A stretch of DNA of 45,674 bases from Hydrogenovibrio sp. Its GTDB lineage: Bacteria > Pseudomonadota > Gammaproteobacteria > Thiomicrospirales > Thiomicrospiraceae. Shown one piece after another: positions 9,140 to 18,030 of the stretch. The stretch covers positions 1 to 45,674 of the forward strand of contig WFMZ01000011.1 in assembly GCA_015484555.1 (NCBI GenBank). The letters run 5' to 3'. The position numbers and the translations under genes are program-made. Under the pieces are notes generated by a model. It was not told the origin of the DNA. It ran no database searches and was given only the letters and a program-made list of their open reading frames with translations. How positions within the stretch are numbered: position 1 is the stretch's first letter; each line of letters starts with the position of its first letter.

Positions 9140-9790
9140 TTAAAGAGATTTAACCCATTTAGCTGGGTTACCGACATAGACACCCCTTTCATGGATGTCT
9201 TTCACCACCACCGAACCTGCGCCAATCACAACTTCATCACAAATAGTCAAGCCTTGAATCACCACCGCCCCGCTACCAATCAAACATTTATGACCTATTT
9301 CAACATCACCATTAATAATGGATCCCGTTGAAATATGACAAAAGTCACCAATCATCGCACCATGTTCTACCAGAGCATGATTATTAATAATAGTATTACA
9401 ACCAATTTCCACAAAATGATTAATAAAACATTGGTGTAAAACAACAACGCCTTCCGCTAAAGTTGCACTAGATGCAACACGGGAACTATTAGAAACCAAA
9501 GTAGGTAATTGACCACCAAATTGTTTGACATGCTTATAAAGCATTTCACGAACCAGAGTGCTTTTAAGCTGTCCAACAGTAATAATACAACATGGCGTTT
9601 GTTTAAGCAGTTGCTCTAATTGGTCATCTGTTCCTATCACAGGATAGCCCAGTAAGCCGGTGCTGTTAGAGTCATGCGCTTCAATAATACCCACTATGTG
9701 ATGGGTTTGATTATTTTCAATCACATCAATCACCGAGGCACAATGTCCACCGCCACCTAGTAATAAAACAGGGGTTTTATCTTTAGTCAT
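9140..9790 (-). CDS. legH: NeuD/PglD-like sugar O/N-acetyltransferase
   Basis: The protein has the two-part NeuD/PglD design. An N-terminal Rossmann-like part (PVLLLGGGGHCASVIDVI) is followed by a C-terminal left-handed beta-helix of hexapeptide repeats (for example GDFCHISTGSIINGDVEIG, VVIGAGSVV) that binds acetyl-CoA. In Leg pathways it acetylates the 4-amino group made by LegC. I choose the start at 9790 (MTKDKTP), where GGAG sits at a normal distance, rather than the ATG at 9835 that lies well inside legC. It then overlaps legC by 8 bases. Confidence 0.87.
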   Translation of the reverse strand: MTKDKTPVLLLGGGGHCASVIDVIENNQTHHIVGIIEAHDSNSTGLLGYPVIGTDDQLEQLLKQTPCCIITVGQLKSTLVREMLYKHVKQFGGQLPTLVSNSSRVASSATLAEGVVVLHQCFINHFVEIGCNTIINNHALVEHGAMIGDFCHISTGSIINGDVEIGHKCLIGSGAVVIQGLTICDEVVIGAGSVVVKDIHERGVYVGNPAKWVKSL

Positions 9791-10964
9791 TTTTTTCTCC
9801 CGCAGGACAGCGAATACCACTTGGAATATTGACAAGGCGTTCAGCTAAAAATTCAGTAATCGGCATGGCGGTTCTAATTTCATCTTCATAAATAGCCAGT
9901 TGGTGCATGGGTGTCCATAAAGGCCTAGCTTGAATGGATTGTTCGCAAGCTAATTTAAGGAAACTATCTCGCTCTGTTTGGGTTTCAAACAATACTGCAT
10001 TTAACCAATAATTAGGTTGTTGATTTTCGGGCGAAGGAATAGAGACCACCCCTGGCGATTTTTGGGTTTCAAATAAGTATTGCTTCGCTAGCAATCTTTT
10101 TTCAATTAAAAAGCCATTTAACTTTTGAAGTTGCGCGACGCCTAAAGCAGCGTTTAAATTTGGCATGCGTAGGTTATAACCAATTTCATCATGCTCAAAT
10201 AACCAAGCGTGTGGTACTTTTGCCGTGGTGCTTAGGTGCTTTGCTTGCTTTGCTAGGGCATCATCATTCGTAATGAGCATGCCCCCGCCCCCAGTAGTTA
10301 AAATTTTATTGCCGTTAAAACTAAAGACCCCAAAATCACCAAAGGTGCCGCTATGTTGACCTGCTATAAAACTGCCTAGGCTTTCTGCGGCATCTTCAAC
10401 AATATTTATATTGTATTGTTTACACAAGGCGATTATTTCAGGCATGTCTGCACAAAACCCTAGTGTATGCATTGGCACGCAAGCGGCAACACGGCGTTGT
10501 GTTTGAGTATGAAATGTTTGACCATTTTCTGAATAGGTTTGGGTAGTTAAAAAGGCTTTTAAATCATCAGCTGACAAGCTTAAATTATTTTCATCGACAT
10601 CAATAAAAATAGGATTAGCCTCAATCATCCGGATGGCATTGGCCGTAGCGATAAAGGTTAAAGATTGGGTAATCACTAAGTCATTAGCTTGCACGCCTAG
10701 TGTTTTTAACGCTAGGTATAAACCCATTGTACCGTTCACAACGGCAATGGCATGCTTTGCGCCCGTATAGTCGGCTATTTTTTGTTCAAACTCGGTTACA
10801 TAAGCGCCCACTGAAGAAACGAAGGTAGAATCAATACAATCTCCCACTAAGTTCTTTTCGGTTTCATCGAAGCAGGGGGCATGCAAAGGAATCAATTCAT
10901 CAGTTTGATAATGTGTACGAATGAGGTCTAACAACCCCTGTCCGGTTGGGGCTTGGCTAGACAT
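9783..10964 (-). CDS. legC: PLP-dependent NDP-4-keto-sugar aminotransferase
   Basis: This DegT/DnrJ/EryC1-family aminotransferase converts the 4-keto sugar from LegB into the 4-amino sugar. The PLP lysine is Lys220 in the motif FSFNGNK, followed by a glycine-rich loop (TTGGGGML). Upstream motifs DAAESLGS and VNGTMGLYLAL also fit the family. It overlaps legB by 8 bases at its start and legH by 8 bases at its end. A copy of the dispersed CCACCCCTGGCG motif lies inside it in antisense orientation (10044-10070). LegC rather than a close homologue such as PseC is inferred from pairing with LegB. Confidence 0.88.
   Translation of the reverse strand: MSSQAPTGQGLLDLIRTHYQTDELIPLHAPCFDETEKNLVGDCIDSTFVSSVGAYVTEFEQKIADYTGAKHAIAVVNGTMGLYLALKTLGVQANDLVITQSLTFIATANAIRMIEANPIFIDVDENNLSLSADDLKAFLTTQTYSENGQTFHTQTQRRVAACVPMHTLGFCADMPEIIALCKQYNINIVEDAAESLGSFIAGQHSGTFGDFGVFSFNGNKILTTGGGGMLITNDDALAKQAKHLSTTAKVPHAWLFEHDEIGYNLRMPNLNAALGVAQLQKLNGFLIEKRLLAKQYLFETQKSPGVVSIPSPENQQPNYWLNAVLFETQTERDSFLKLACEQSIQARPLWTPMHQLAIYEDEIRTAMPITEFLAERLVNIPSGIRCPAGEKND
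10044..10070 (+). repeat. Dispersed CCACCCCTGGCG element, copy 2 (inside legC)
   Basis: The core lies at 10046-10057 and is followed by ATTTTTGGGTTTC. The whole 27 bases are identical to copy 3 in the intergenic region before cysS. Here the motif is antisense to legC and its complement is read as ETQKSPGVV. Confidence 0.9.
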
Positions 10965-11958
10965 TGTAAATATCGGCCTTGTAACGTTTTAAATTTTCTG
11001 GCTTAGTAAACCATTCAATTGTGGCTTCTAAACCTTGTTCTATATTGTATTTTGGCTCAAAGTTAGTCAGGTCTTTAATTAACGTATTGTCACACCACAG
11101 TCTAAATACTTCTGAATCTTTAGGGCGTAGACGCTGTTCATCTGTGACAAAGTTCACATCAGAATGCATAATCTTTTTAATTAAGTTCAGCGTATCTTGT
11201 ACTGAAATTTCAAAGTTGGATCCAATATTAATGGTTTGCCCAATCGCTTGCTCTGCTTCAGCAATTGCCATCATGCCTGCACAGGTATCAGAAACGTAGT
11301 TGAAATCTCGTGTTGGCGAAGTATCACCCAGCTTAATTTCTTTAGCACCCTTCGCTATTTGACTAATCATGGTTGGAATTACTGCACGTGCTGACTGCCT
11401 TGGGCCGTATGTATTAAAAGGTCTGGCAATACAAACGGGCATTTCAAAAGCATTGTAGTAAGACATGGCCATGGCATCGGCACCAATTTTACTGGCGCTG
11501 TAAGGTGATTGAGGCTGTGGCGGATGCTTTTCGTCAATAGGAACGTATTGTGCCGTGCCATAAATTTCTGAGGTTGAGGTATGCATTAACCGCTGAACAC
11601 CATTTTCTAAACAGGCCTGCGCAATATTTAAAGTGCCATTTACATTGGTTTCTACATAAGAATTAGGGGCTACATACGAATAAGGAATGGCAATTAAGGC
11701 GGCTAAATGAAAAACGGTATGACAGTCTTTGGTAATGACTTTACAGTAAAAAGGATCGCGAACATCACCGCTAACCACTTCAATTTCTTTTAAATAAGGA
11801 GACTGCTCTAACCAGCCCCAGTCGTTAAAGGAATTGTACAAGGCCAATGCACGTACCTTCGCCCCTGCTTCAACTAAGGCTTCACATAAATGTGAACCAA
11901 TGAAACCATCTGCACCGGTTACTAAAACCTGCTTGCCTTGCCAGTAAGATGATGCCAT
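10957..11958 (-). CDS. legB: NAD-dependent NDP-GlcNAc 4,6-dehydratase (LegB)
   Basis: This extended short-chain dehydrogenase/reductase carries out the first committed step, making the 4-keto-6-deoxy sugar. The Rossmann motif GADGFIG is at residues 15-21. The catalytic Tyr153 and Lys157 are in SPYSASK, after a TSTSEIYG strand. The 333-residue length and the GDTSPTRDFNYVSD segment match LegB-type enzymes more than the shorter-loop PseB type. It is preceded by the mltC-like gene with a 32-base gap that includes a ribosome site, so a common transcript is likely. Confidence 0.88.
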   Translation of the reverse strand: MASSYWQGKQVLVTGADGFIGSHLCEALVEAGAKVRALALYNSFNDWGWLEQSPYLKEIEVVSGDVRDPFYCKVITKDCHTVFHLAALIAIPYSYVAPNSYVETNVNGTLNIAQACLENGVQRLMHTSTSEIYGTAQYVPIDEKHPPQPQSPYSASKIGADAMAMSYYNAFEMPVCIARPFNTYGPRQSARAVIPTMISQIAKGAKEIKLGDTSPTRDFNYVSDTCAGMMAIAEAEQAIGQTINIGSNFEISVQDTLNLIKKIMHSDVNFVTDEQRLRPKDSEVFRLWCDNTLIKDLTNFEPKYNIEQGLEATIEWFTKPENLKRYKADIYNV

Positions 11959-11990
11959 ATTGCTTCCTTATTTAAAGTTGTTCTGTCTAC

Positions 11991-13256
11991 TTAATATTTG
12001 GAATGAGCTTCCATTGGAATATTAAGTAAATCTGTATATTTTGTATCTGCTTTAAGCACCTTGTCTAAATAAGCGCGTGTTTCAGCTGATTTATGATCAA
12101 ACCTTAGCTTTTTATAAACTTGCTTAGGGTTCATGCTATTCACTTTAGAGACCGCTTTTTCAGGTGTCTTACCAAATAATGATAACACCGTACTTAGACC
12201 CCCATTATAGGAAGAAATCGTCATCATTTCTTTGATTTTTTTATTCTCTACCTCAGACAGGTAATCGTTGGTAAGTAAACTTAAATAAGCTGTTCCCATT
12301 CGAATATTATTTTCAGAATTCAATAGCTCTGTTGGAGAGGGTTGACCAGACTTTTCATCCACTAAGTTATAAACATCTTTACCTGCTGAACTGGCCTTTA
12401 ACTGCATTAAGCCAATCGCATTTGATTTGCTAACTGCTTTCGCATTAAAACCACTTTCTGTTTCCATAATGGCATAGACCAAAGAAGGTTTAATATCATA
12501 TTTCTTTGCATAATTTTCTACCCAAGACTGATAATCTCTCGCGGGGCCTGTTAAATCTGACTGTATCAGAGGAATATGCAGTAAAACGAAGTCCCCTTCT
12601 TCATCTGAAAAATTTTCAGCCATATTGGCTAATAAAAAGTTAGCATAGCGATAAGCTTGCTTAGGATAGCGAATAGGATGATTATTTTCATCGGCTATTT
12701 TTTTATAAAAATAAGGCGTTTCTTTGAAATTAAACCGCTCATCACTTAATAGGTTTTGTTCACGATATGGTGCTTTCGAGAGTAAAACACGCACAATGGC
12801 TTGTTTGATATTTTTAGAAGAAGCCACTTTTTTAGGAAATTCAATAATCAACTCATCTTCATAAATAACCAGAGACGGTAAACTATTCTGTTGTTGTGCC
12901 CCTGAACTTTTATGAATGCCTTGGCTGACTGTATTCACTTGCATAGATGGACGTTTATTTGTTGTTTTATTTTTTGGATTTGACTTGAAACCTGAATCCT
13001 CATGGTTTTCAAGCTCTATTAATCCTTCTGATAATGCCTGCTCCAATGAATTGACTATTTTTAAAGGTCTTTTCGATTCAACCACCACAATAGAACGAAT
13101 GCCGGATACGGAATGAGCAGGCACGACCACTTCATCTTCTATTAAATTTGACACCATAAATAGACTATTTTTAGCATACATCAACCCGCCACTGACTAAC
13201 ACCAGTAGCAATACGGAAATGCTCATTGAAAATAATATTTTTTGGCTAGATGTCAT
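11991..13256 (-). CDS. MltC-like membrane-anchored lytic transglycosylase
   Basis: The C-terminal half (residues ~240-410) is a family-1 SLT domain closest in pattern to MltC. The catalytic glutamate is Glu267 in METESGFN, followed by NAIGLMQL and the substrate-groove motif SSYNGG. Residues ~125-210 resemble the N-terminal MltC domain. Unlike E. coli MltC it is anchored by an N-terminal transmembrane helix (residues ~9-28) and not a lipobox, and a polar linker of ~100 residues follows. The gene lies between flgL and legB on the same strand. The local FlgJ lacks a wall-hydrolase domain, so this enzyme may open peptidoglycan for the rod. That role is inferred. Confidence 0.8.
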   Translation of the reverse strand: MTSSQKILFSMSISVLLLVLVSGGLMYAKNSLFMVSNLIEDEVVVPAHSVSGIRSIVVVESKRPLKIVNSLEQALSEGLIELENHEDSGFKSNPKNKTTNKRPSMQVNTVSQGIHKSSGAQQQNSLPSLVIYEDELIIEFPKKVASSKNIKQAIVRVLLSKAPYREQNLLSDERFNFKETPYFYKKIADENNHPIRYPKQAYRYANFLLANMAENFSDEEGDFVLLHIPLIQSDLTGPARDYQSWVENYAKKYDIKPSLVYAIMETESGFNAKAVSKSNAIGLMQLKASSAGKDVYNLVDEKSGQPSPTELLNSENNIRMGTAYLSLLTNDYLSEVENKKIKEMMTISSYNGGLSTVLSLFGKTPEKAVSKVNSMNPKQVYKKLRFDHKSAETRAYLDKVLKADTKYTDLLNIPMEAHSKY

Positions 13257-13301
13257 TTTTCTGTCAATACAACTTAAATAGAGGTTATTTAATGATGATA
13301 T

Positions 13302-13318
13302 AGCACAGATGAAGCCAA
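13302..13318 (-). promoter_or_regulatory. Possible sigma-54 promoter for the mltC-leg operon
   Basis: On the minus strand TTGGCTTCATCTGTGCT has GG and GC at the obligatory 12-base spacing and an otherwise moderate match (TTGGC and TGCT conserved, central AC not). It would start transcription about 35 bases before the mltC-like gene. It overlaps the hairpin that follows flgL. Confidence 0.4.
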
Positions 13319-13331
13319 CTTCTGTTGGCTT
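13312..13331. terminator. Hairpin after flgL
   Basis: A perfect 8-bp stem (AAGCCAAC / GTTGGCTT) with a TTCT loop lies 32 bases beyond the flgL stop. There is no long T run on the minus strand, so termination would be weak. It overlaps the possible sigma-54 site. Confidence 0.45.
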
Positions 13332-13362
13332 AACATGAAAGTATTTTTAATACTAAGTGAAG

Positions 13363-14388
13363 TTAACGCAGGTATTTAAACAAGCTTAAATCTTGTACTC
13401 TGGTAAAAATTTTCTGTGCCATTTCTAGCGCAGTCTTATCTCGAGTAAATTGAGCTATTCCCGCGGTGATATCTTGGTCTTCAAGGGTAGAACGGTGCTC
13501 TTTTAAAGAGATACTAAAAGATTGCCCTGCATCATACTGAGTGGTAATTCTATTCTGACGCCCCCCTATTTCAGCCAACTGCTTAGACATATCTTTAATA
13601 CCATTCAATAAGTCAGTACCAATAGCTGCTGAAGGCTGTAAGCCTTGGTCTAAGCTATCTTTTAACTGAACCAATACATTAATTAAAGAGGGATCAACCC
13701 CTGCAGGTAATGATGTAGCGGAACTGATACCAAATACAGCCCCTCCATTATCGGTAATACGCACACGACTGGGGTCGCCGTTATTGTCAGGTGACAATTT
13801 ATTACTTGAATCAAATCCAATTTGAACAAAACGCGAACCAAAATTGGCTTTCTCATCATAAGCTGCACCGGCATTTACATTACCAATATAAGCAAAATAT
13901 TTATTACCTGGCTGTAAAGAACCTGAGTTGCCAGTATCTTCTACAAAGGCTTTGGCATCATTCACATTATTACCCGCAAATAATAATTCACCTTCCGAGT
14001 TTGTTGAGTTCATCACATTAGCTAAATGGTCAATTAGCTGACCAACTTCTATTCCTGCTGCTTGTCTATTTGCTGGAGAATAAGTTTCGTTCATCATTTG
14101 AATCGTCAACTCTCGTGCTCTGTGAGTAACATCAACAGCACTGTTCACTTGCGTTTCTTCATAGGATAACTGAGATTTTGCATACTGACCATTCTTTTCA
14201 TACTGAGAAATGGTATTTATTGTTTTGCTCAACGAATAAATTTGAGAAACCGCCGTAGGATCATCACTGGGTTTATTCACCCGCTTACCAGTAGTCAGTT
14301 TTTCTTGAATATCTAACAGGTTATTTTGTTGCTTGTTAATAGAGGCTAAACTCGTGGATTGAAACTGGTAAGTTGAAATTCTCATCAT
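13363..14388 (-). CDS. flgL: Flagellar hook-filament junction protein FlgL
   Basis: FlgL is a flagellin-like export substrate joining the FlgK ring to the filament. The N-terminal helix (MRISTYQFQSTSLASINKQQ) with the conserved segment QEKLTTGKRVNKPSDDPTA is diagnostic. The C-terminal helix (DITAGIAQFTRDKTALEMAQ) closes the D0/D1 coiled coil. The 341-residue length is normal. It starts 9 bases after flgK ends. An alternative start one codon later (the second Met) is possible. Confidence 0.95.
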   Translation of the reverse strand: MMRISTYQFQSTSLASINKQQNNLLDIQEKLTTGKRVNKPSDDPTAVSQIYSLSKTINTISQYEKNGQYAKSQLSYEETQVNSAVDVTHRARELTIQMMNETYSPANRQAAGIEVGQLIDHLANVMNSTNSEGELLFAGNNVNDAKAFVEDTGNSGSLQPGNKYFAYIGNVNAGAAYDEKANFGSRFVQIGFDSSNKLSPDNNGDPSRVRITDNGGAVFGISSATSLPAGVDPSLINVLVQLKDSLDQGLQPSAAIGTDLLNGIKDMSKQLAEIGGRQNRITTQYDAGQSFSISLKEHRSTLEDQDITAGIAQFTRDKTALEMAQKIFTRVQDLSLFKYLR

Positions 14389-14397
14389 AAACTCCTA

Positions 14398-16233
14398 TTA
14401 TTTAACTGCGCTTAATATGGTTTGAAATAATGACTGTGAAGTCTGCAATATTCTTGCAGATGCTTCATAAGCTTGCTGATATCTTAATAAGTTCGCAGCT
14501 TCTTCATCTAAGCTCACGCCCGACATAGACTCTCTACGCTGTGAAATTTGATCATACACGTTAGTTTGTGCGGTTAGCTGAATGTCAGTTCCACGAACAT
14601 ACATACCCACATTAGTCGCCATTTTAGAATAGCCACCTAAAATACTTTCTGAAGGATTACCAGAAGCATCGGCATACAATAATTTTGCTGTTTGTAAACT
14701 GGCCATATTCGCCATATTCACGTTATCACCCACTGAAGCTGCTGCAGGTGCTTCATCCAGTAAATTACCACTATTCGTTGTGTCTACGGGGCTTTGCCCT
14801 CTTGTCGCAAGAAGATTACCATCCCTAAGAGCGGTATCAAAATTATTAATTATCTCTTGGTGTGGTTTAATTAAAAATTTATCCCCCGCTGCAACAGTTG
14901 TGGCCCCGGTAAAGTCAAAATTTAAACCATCTACTTTTGCCTTAGTTCCAGCTGGAATGGTTGCTATCGGTGCCGTACTCTTAGAATTTCTATCAAATAC
15001 TTCAAAGTTTAAAGCTGAATTTACACGCACTTCATACTCTCGTGACTTAAACTCACCAATATCGGTATTTGCAGTGGTTAAAAATTTTTCTTTATCACCA
15101 AAGGTAGTTGGCTGTGTAGCTGGCGCATAAGGGGGTTGTCCATTAAAGCCCGCAAGAGCTGAAATATTAGGTTGGAAATTGACGACAATACCGGTTCCGT
15201 CTTCCACGCCGGTATTCTTATCACTTTGAATCGCATTCATGTTTAGGGGCTTGTAAAAGTCACCTCCTGCATTACCATTAGTATCATAACCCTGATAATG
15301 TTGCCAGTTGGTTGAAGCCACTAAGCCGTTTAGCATCACCCCTAAATCATTCATAGATTTATCGAGCATATTTGCACGATAGTCTAGCACGGCTCCCAAT
15401 TGACCTTGACTAATATTGCCAGATATTTCACGCCGTTGCCCACCAATATTCATAAATACTTCAGTACGGTTTTCGTTCACAAACTCACTTCGAGAAGCTT
15501 CAATATGGGTCACCGTATTGCCACTAATTAAAGGCAAACGCCCATTACCTGTATAAACGTCTATCGAGCCTTTTGCACCTGGAAAAGTTTTAACGTCCAT
15601 ATAGGTGTTCAAATCAAAAATAGCTTTATCTCGCTGATCTAATAAATTATTAGGTGGTTGAGAACCATTAGACAGTGCGTTAGCAACTTCTACATTCACC
15701 CCTTTAATCAGATCTAACCGGTTATTGATTTCCTTTGTTAGATCTTTGATTTGTACATTAGCCTGTTCCTGTGAAGTTCCTAATACCGAAGACATATTGC
15801 CAATTAAACTTTGCATATTGCGGGATTCATCTAATACCAATTGGCGATTAGTGCTAGAGATAGGATTATTAGCTAGATTCTGCATAGAGTCATACAAACG
15901 TTGCATGAAATCTTGGACACCTTGATTATTACTGGCAACGACCCCTTCAATGTTCTTAGAAAGAGAAAGCTGTTCTGTATAGCGAGACTTTAAGCTATTT
16001 GAACTAGAAAGTTGGTCTTGAATATAACTTGCATAAATACGTTCTACCGTCTGAACACGAGAACCGCTACCCATGAAACCTTGTCCATAATTGCTGGGGG
16101 TATTGTTTACAATATCAGCTCTTTGACGGTTATACCCATCTGTACCAATATTGGCAATGTTTTGTGATGTCACTGCAATCGCATTTTGGAACGTACGGGT
16201 TGCGGCGGTACCTATGTTCAGTAGAGATGCCAT
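14398..16233 (-). CDS. flgK: Flagellar hook-filament junction protein FlgK (HAP1)
   Basis: The 611-residue product is the first hook-filament junction protein. The N-terminal rod-type motif (VTSQNIANIGTDGYNRQRA) and the C-terminal helix (SLDEEAANLLRYQQAYEASARI) are typical of FlgK. The central ~350 residues are the variable, surface-exposed domains. It follows flgJ by 46 bases. No separate sigma-28 promoter is visible in that gap, so flgK and flgL may be read mainly from upstream. Confidence 0.95.
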   Translation of the reverse strand: MASLLNIGTAATRTFQNAIAVTSQNIANIGTDGYNRQRADIVNNTPSNYGQGFMGSGSRVQTVERIYASYIQDQLSSSNSLKSRYTEQLSLSKNIEGVVASNNQGVQDFMQRLYDSMQNLANNPISSTNRQLVLDESRNMQSLIGNMSSVLGTSQEQANVQIKDLTKEINNRLDLIKGVNVEVANALSNGSQPPNNLLDQRDKAIFDLNTYMDVKTFPGAKGSIDVYTGNGRLPLISGNTVTHIEASRSEFVNENRTEVFMNIGGQRREISGNISQGQLGAVLDYRANMLDKSMNDLGVMLNGLVASTNWQHYQGYDTNGNAGGDFYKPLNMNAIQSDKNTGVEDGTGIVVNFQPNISALAGFNGQPPYAPATQPTTFGDKEKFLTTANTDIGEFKSREYEVRVNSALNFEVFDRNSKSTAPIATIPAGTKAKVDGLNFDFTGATTVAAGDKFLIKPHQEIINNFDTALRDGNLLATRGQSPVDTTNSGNLLDEAPAAASVGDNVNMANMASLQTAKLLYADASGNPSESILGGYSKMATNVGMYVRGTDIQLTAQTNVYDQISQRRESMSGVSLDEEAANLLRYQQAYEASARILQTSQSLFQTILSAVK

Positions 16234-16279
16234 ATTAGCGTCCTTATTTTATATCTGGTCGGGTTGAACTCAATCCTGC

Positions 16280-16786
16280 TTAGCGAATGCCTAACCCTCT
16301 TACCGCCAATCGATCTTGTGTCAACTGTAGTGTGTTAGAGGGCTTTGCTTTAATCAAATTTTCTTTATGAATAAGATTATGAGCTGCTGGATTGTGCAAT
16401 CCATTCAATCCTTTGCCCGTTTTCTTTTCAGCCAACTTATAAGCTTCATATTCTGATTGTGACATAGTTGGTTGCTTAGGTGCAAGTTGTTCTACTATTG
16501 TATCGGCCAAACCTAGCCCACCTTTAGCTGAGATAGATTGGGATAATTGTTTGTCGTACCAGTCTTTATAAAAATCGGCCTTATCGCTATCTAGCCAACC
16601 ATCATCTAACTTAACCTTTCTGGCTTCTTTTAAAATTTGTTCTACAAATAATGATTCGAACTGCTCTGCTACAGGCTTTAATGCAGACTTTTCATCATTC
16701 TTTGCTTTCATCTTCAAGTCATTTAACGCTTGGGTATCCGTATAAACTTGGTAGTTTTCTAGTTTTCCTGTATTAGCAATAGGCAT
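16280..16786 (-). CDS. flgJ: Single-domain FlgJ rod-binding protein
   Basis: This 168-residue protein contains only the rod-binding/capping domain: VAEQFESLFVEQILKEARK and the segment KADFYKDWYDKQLSQSI. The muramidase/glucosaminidase domain that makes the E. coli and Vibrio proteins about 300 residues long is absent. The frame ends with a normal stop and there is no remnant of that domain before flgK, so this is a single-domain form and not a truncated one. It directly abuts flgI. Confidence 0.9.
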   Translation of the reverse strand: MPIANTGKLENYQVYTDTQALNDLKMKAKNDEKSALKPVAEQFESLFVEQILKEARKVKLDDGWLDSDKADFYKDWYDKQLSQSISAKGGLGLADTIVEQLAPKQPTMSQSEYEAYKLAEKKTGKGLNGLHNPAAHNLIHKENLIKAKPSNTLQLTQDRLAVRGLGIR

Positions 16787-17896
16787 TTAAATCACCATTA
16801 ACTCAGCGGTTAATGCACCCGCCTGCTTTAAAGCTTCTAAAATAGCGACTAAATCACCTGGCGCTGCCCCAACCTTGTTAACAGCCTGCACAATATCATC
16901 TAACGTCACTCCTTTAGGAAATTTAAACATACGACCTTCACCTTCGTTTAGGACGCTAATTTCAGATGCTTGGCCCGTTTTCGTATTTCCCCCTGCAAAA
17001 GGGTTAGGTTGTGAGACGGCCTGGCTTTCTGAAATTTTTACCACCAAATTACCATGGGTTACCGCTGCCGCAGAAACACGAACATTACTGCCAATCACCA
17101 CTGTACCCGTTCTAGAATTAATAATAATTTTAGCAGCAGGCATGCCGCCCTTTACTTCAATATTTTCAATAATCGACAAAAAAGCCACCCTTTGATTAGG
17201 TAAGCGTGGTGCTAATACTTCTATCGAATCTGCATCCAATGCCAAGGCAGTCCCCCCTCCCAGCTTTTTATTAATTGCATTCACCATGTTAGTGGCGGTG
17301 GTAAAATCTGAATTTCTTAGGTTTAAAGTAATGGTATTACCTTGTGCAAACCCATTATTAACGACCTTCTCAACGGTTGCACCACTCGGCACTCGCCCTA
17401 CACTAGGGATATTAACCGTAATCCTTGAACCATCCGCACCAGCCGCATCCAACCCTCCTACAATTAAGTTACCTTGCGCTAAGGCATATACATTACCATC
17501 CACCGCCTTTAAAGGTGTCAATAGTAAGGTTCCGCCACGCAAGCTTTTAGAATTACCCAGAGAAGAAACTGTGACATCAATTTTTTGCCCTGGCTTAGCA
17601 AATGCAGGTAATTCAGCATGAATAGCCACCGCAGCAATATTTTTAGAACCCGACTTTGTACCTGGCGGTAAGTGAATACCAAATTTACTTAACATAGACA
17701 TTAAACTTTGATCTGCATAGGCGGTTTTATCACCCGTACCACTTAAGCCAACAACAAGACCATAACCAATCAAAGGGTTAGACCTTACGCCACCAATATT
17801 GGCTAAATCTTTAACTCTTTCAGCAGAACTATTCATGCTAAAGGTCAATAAAGCCATTAATGCCGTCAATAAGATGACTATTTTTCTGGTTTCCAT
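16787..17896 (-). CDS. flgI: Flagellar P-ring protein FlgI
   Basis: FlgI forms the periplasmic P ring around the rod. A signal peptide (residues ~1-25, ending NSSA) precedes [26 protein letters not shown], the conserved start of the mature protein. The C-terminus ([20 protein letters not shown]) is also typical. The ribosome site is strong (AGGAG 8 bases before ATG). Unusually, it is separated from flgH by 283 bases that contain a terminator and a sigma-54 promoter, so flgI starts its own flgIJKL transcript. Confidence 0.96.
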   Translation of the reverse strand: METRKIVILLTALMALLTFSMNSSAERVKDLANIGGVRSNPLIGYGLVVGLSGTGDKTAYADQSLMSMLSKFGIHLPPGTKSGSKNIAAVAIHAELPAFAKPGQKIDVTVSSLGNSKSLRGGTLLLTPLKAVDGNVYALAQGNLIVGGLDAAGADGSRITVNIPSVGRVPSGATVEKVVNNGFAQGNTITLNLRNSDFTTATNMVNAINKKLGGGTALALDADSIEVLAPRLPNQRVAFLSIIENIEVKGGMPAAKIIINSRTGTVVIGSNVRVSAAAVTHGNLVVKISESQAVSQPNPFAGGNTKTGQASEISVLNEGEGRMFKFPKGVTLDDIVQAVNKVGAAPGDLVAILEALKQAGALTAELMVI

Positions 17897-17955
17897 CTCT
17901 TTTCTCCTGGATATAAAGGGAAAATAATTTTATTTTTATAGTTTAAAGGCTAGGT

Positions 17956-17972
17956 AGCAGTTGCTGTGCCAC
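17956..17972 (-). promoter_or_regulatory. Sigma-54 promoter of flgIJKL
   Basis: On the minus strand GTGGCACAGCAACTGCT matches the -24 TGGCAC and -12 TGC boxes with GG and GC exactly 12 bases apart. The predicted start near 17945 gives a leader of about 49 bases to flgI. Confidence 0.85.
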
Positions 17973-17997
17973 TTAACTAAAAAGGGGAAATTAAACT

Positions 17998-18024
17998 TAA
18001 AGAAATAAATAGAACGGCCGATAA
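17998..18024 (+). promoter_or_regulatory. Consensus sigma-28 promoter on the strand opposite flgH/flgI
   Basis: TAAAG, 14 bases, GCCGATAA: an exact match to the FliA consensus boxes at the standard spacing. It points right, against the surrounding genes, with a predicted start near 18031. Nothing that looks protein-coding lies downstream on this strand before flgH, whose end it would read in antisense. Confidence 0.75.
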
Positions 18025-18030
18025 AGACGC

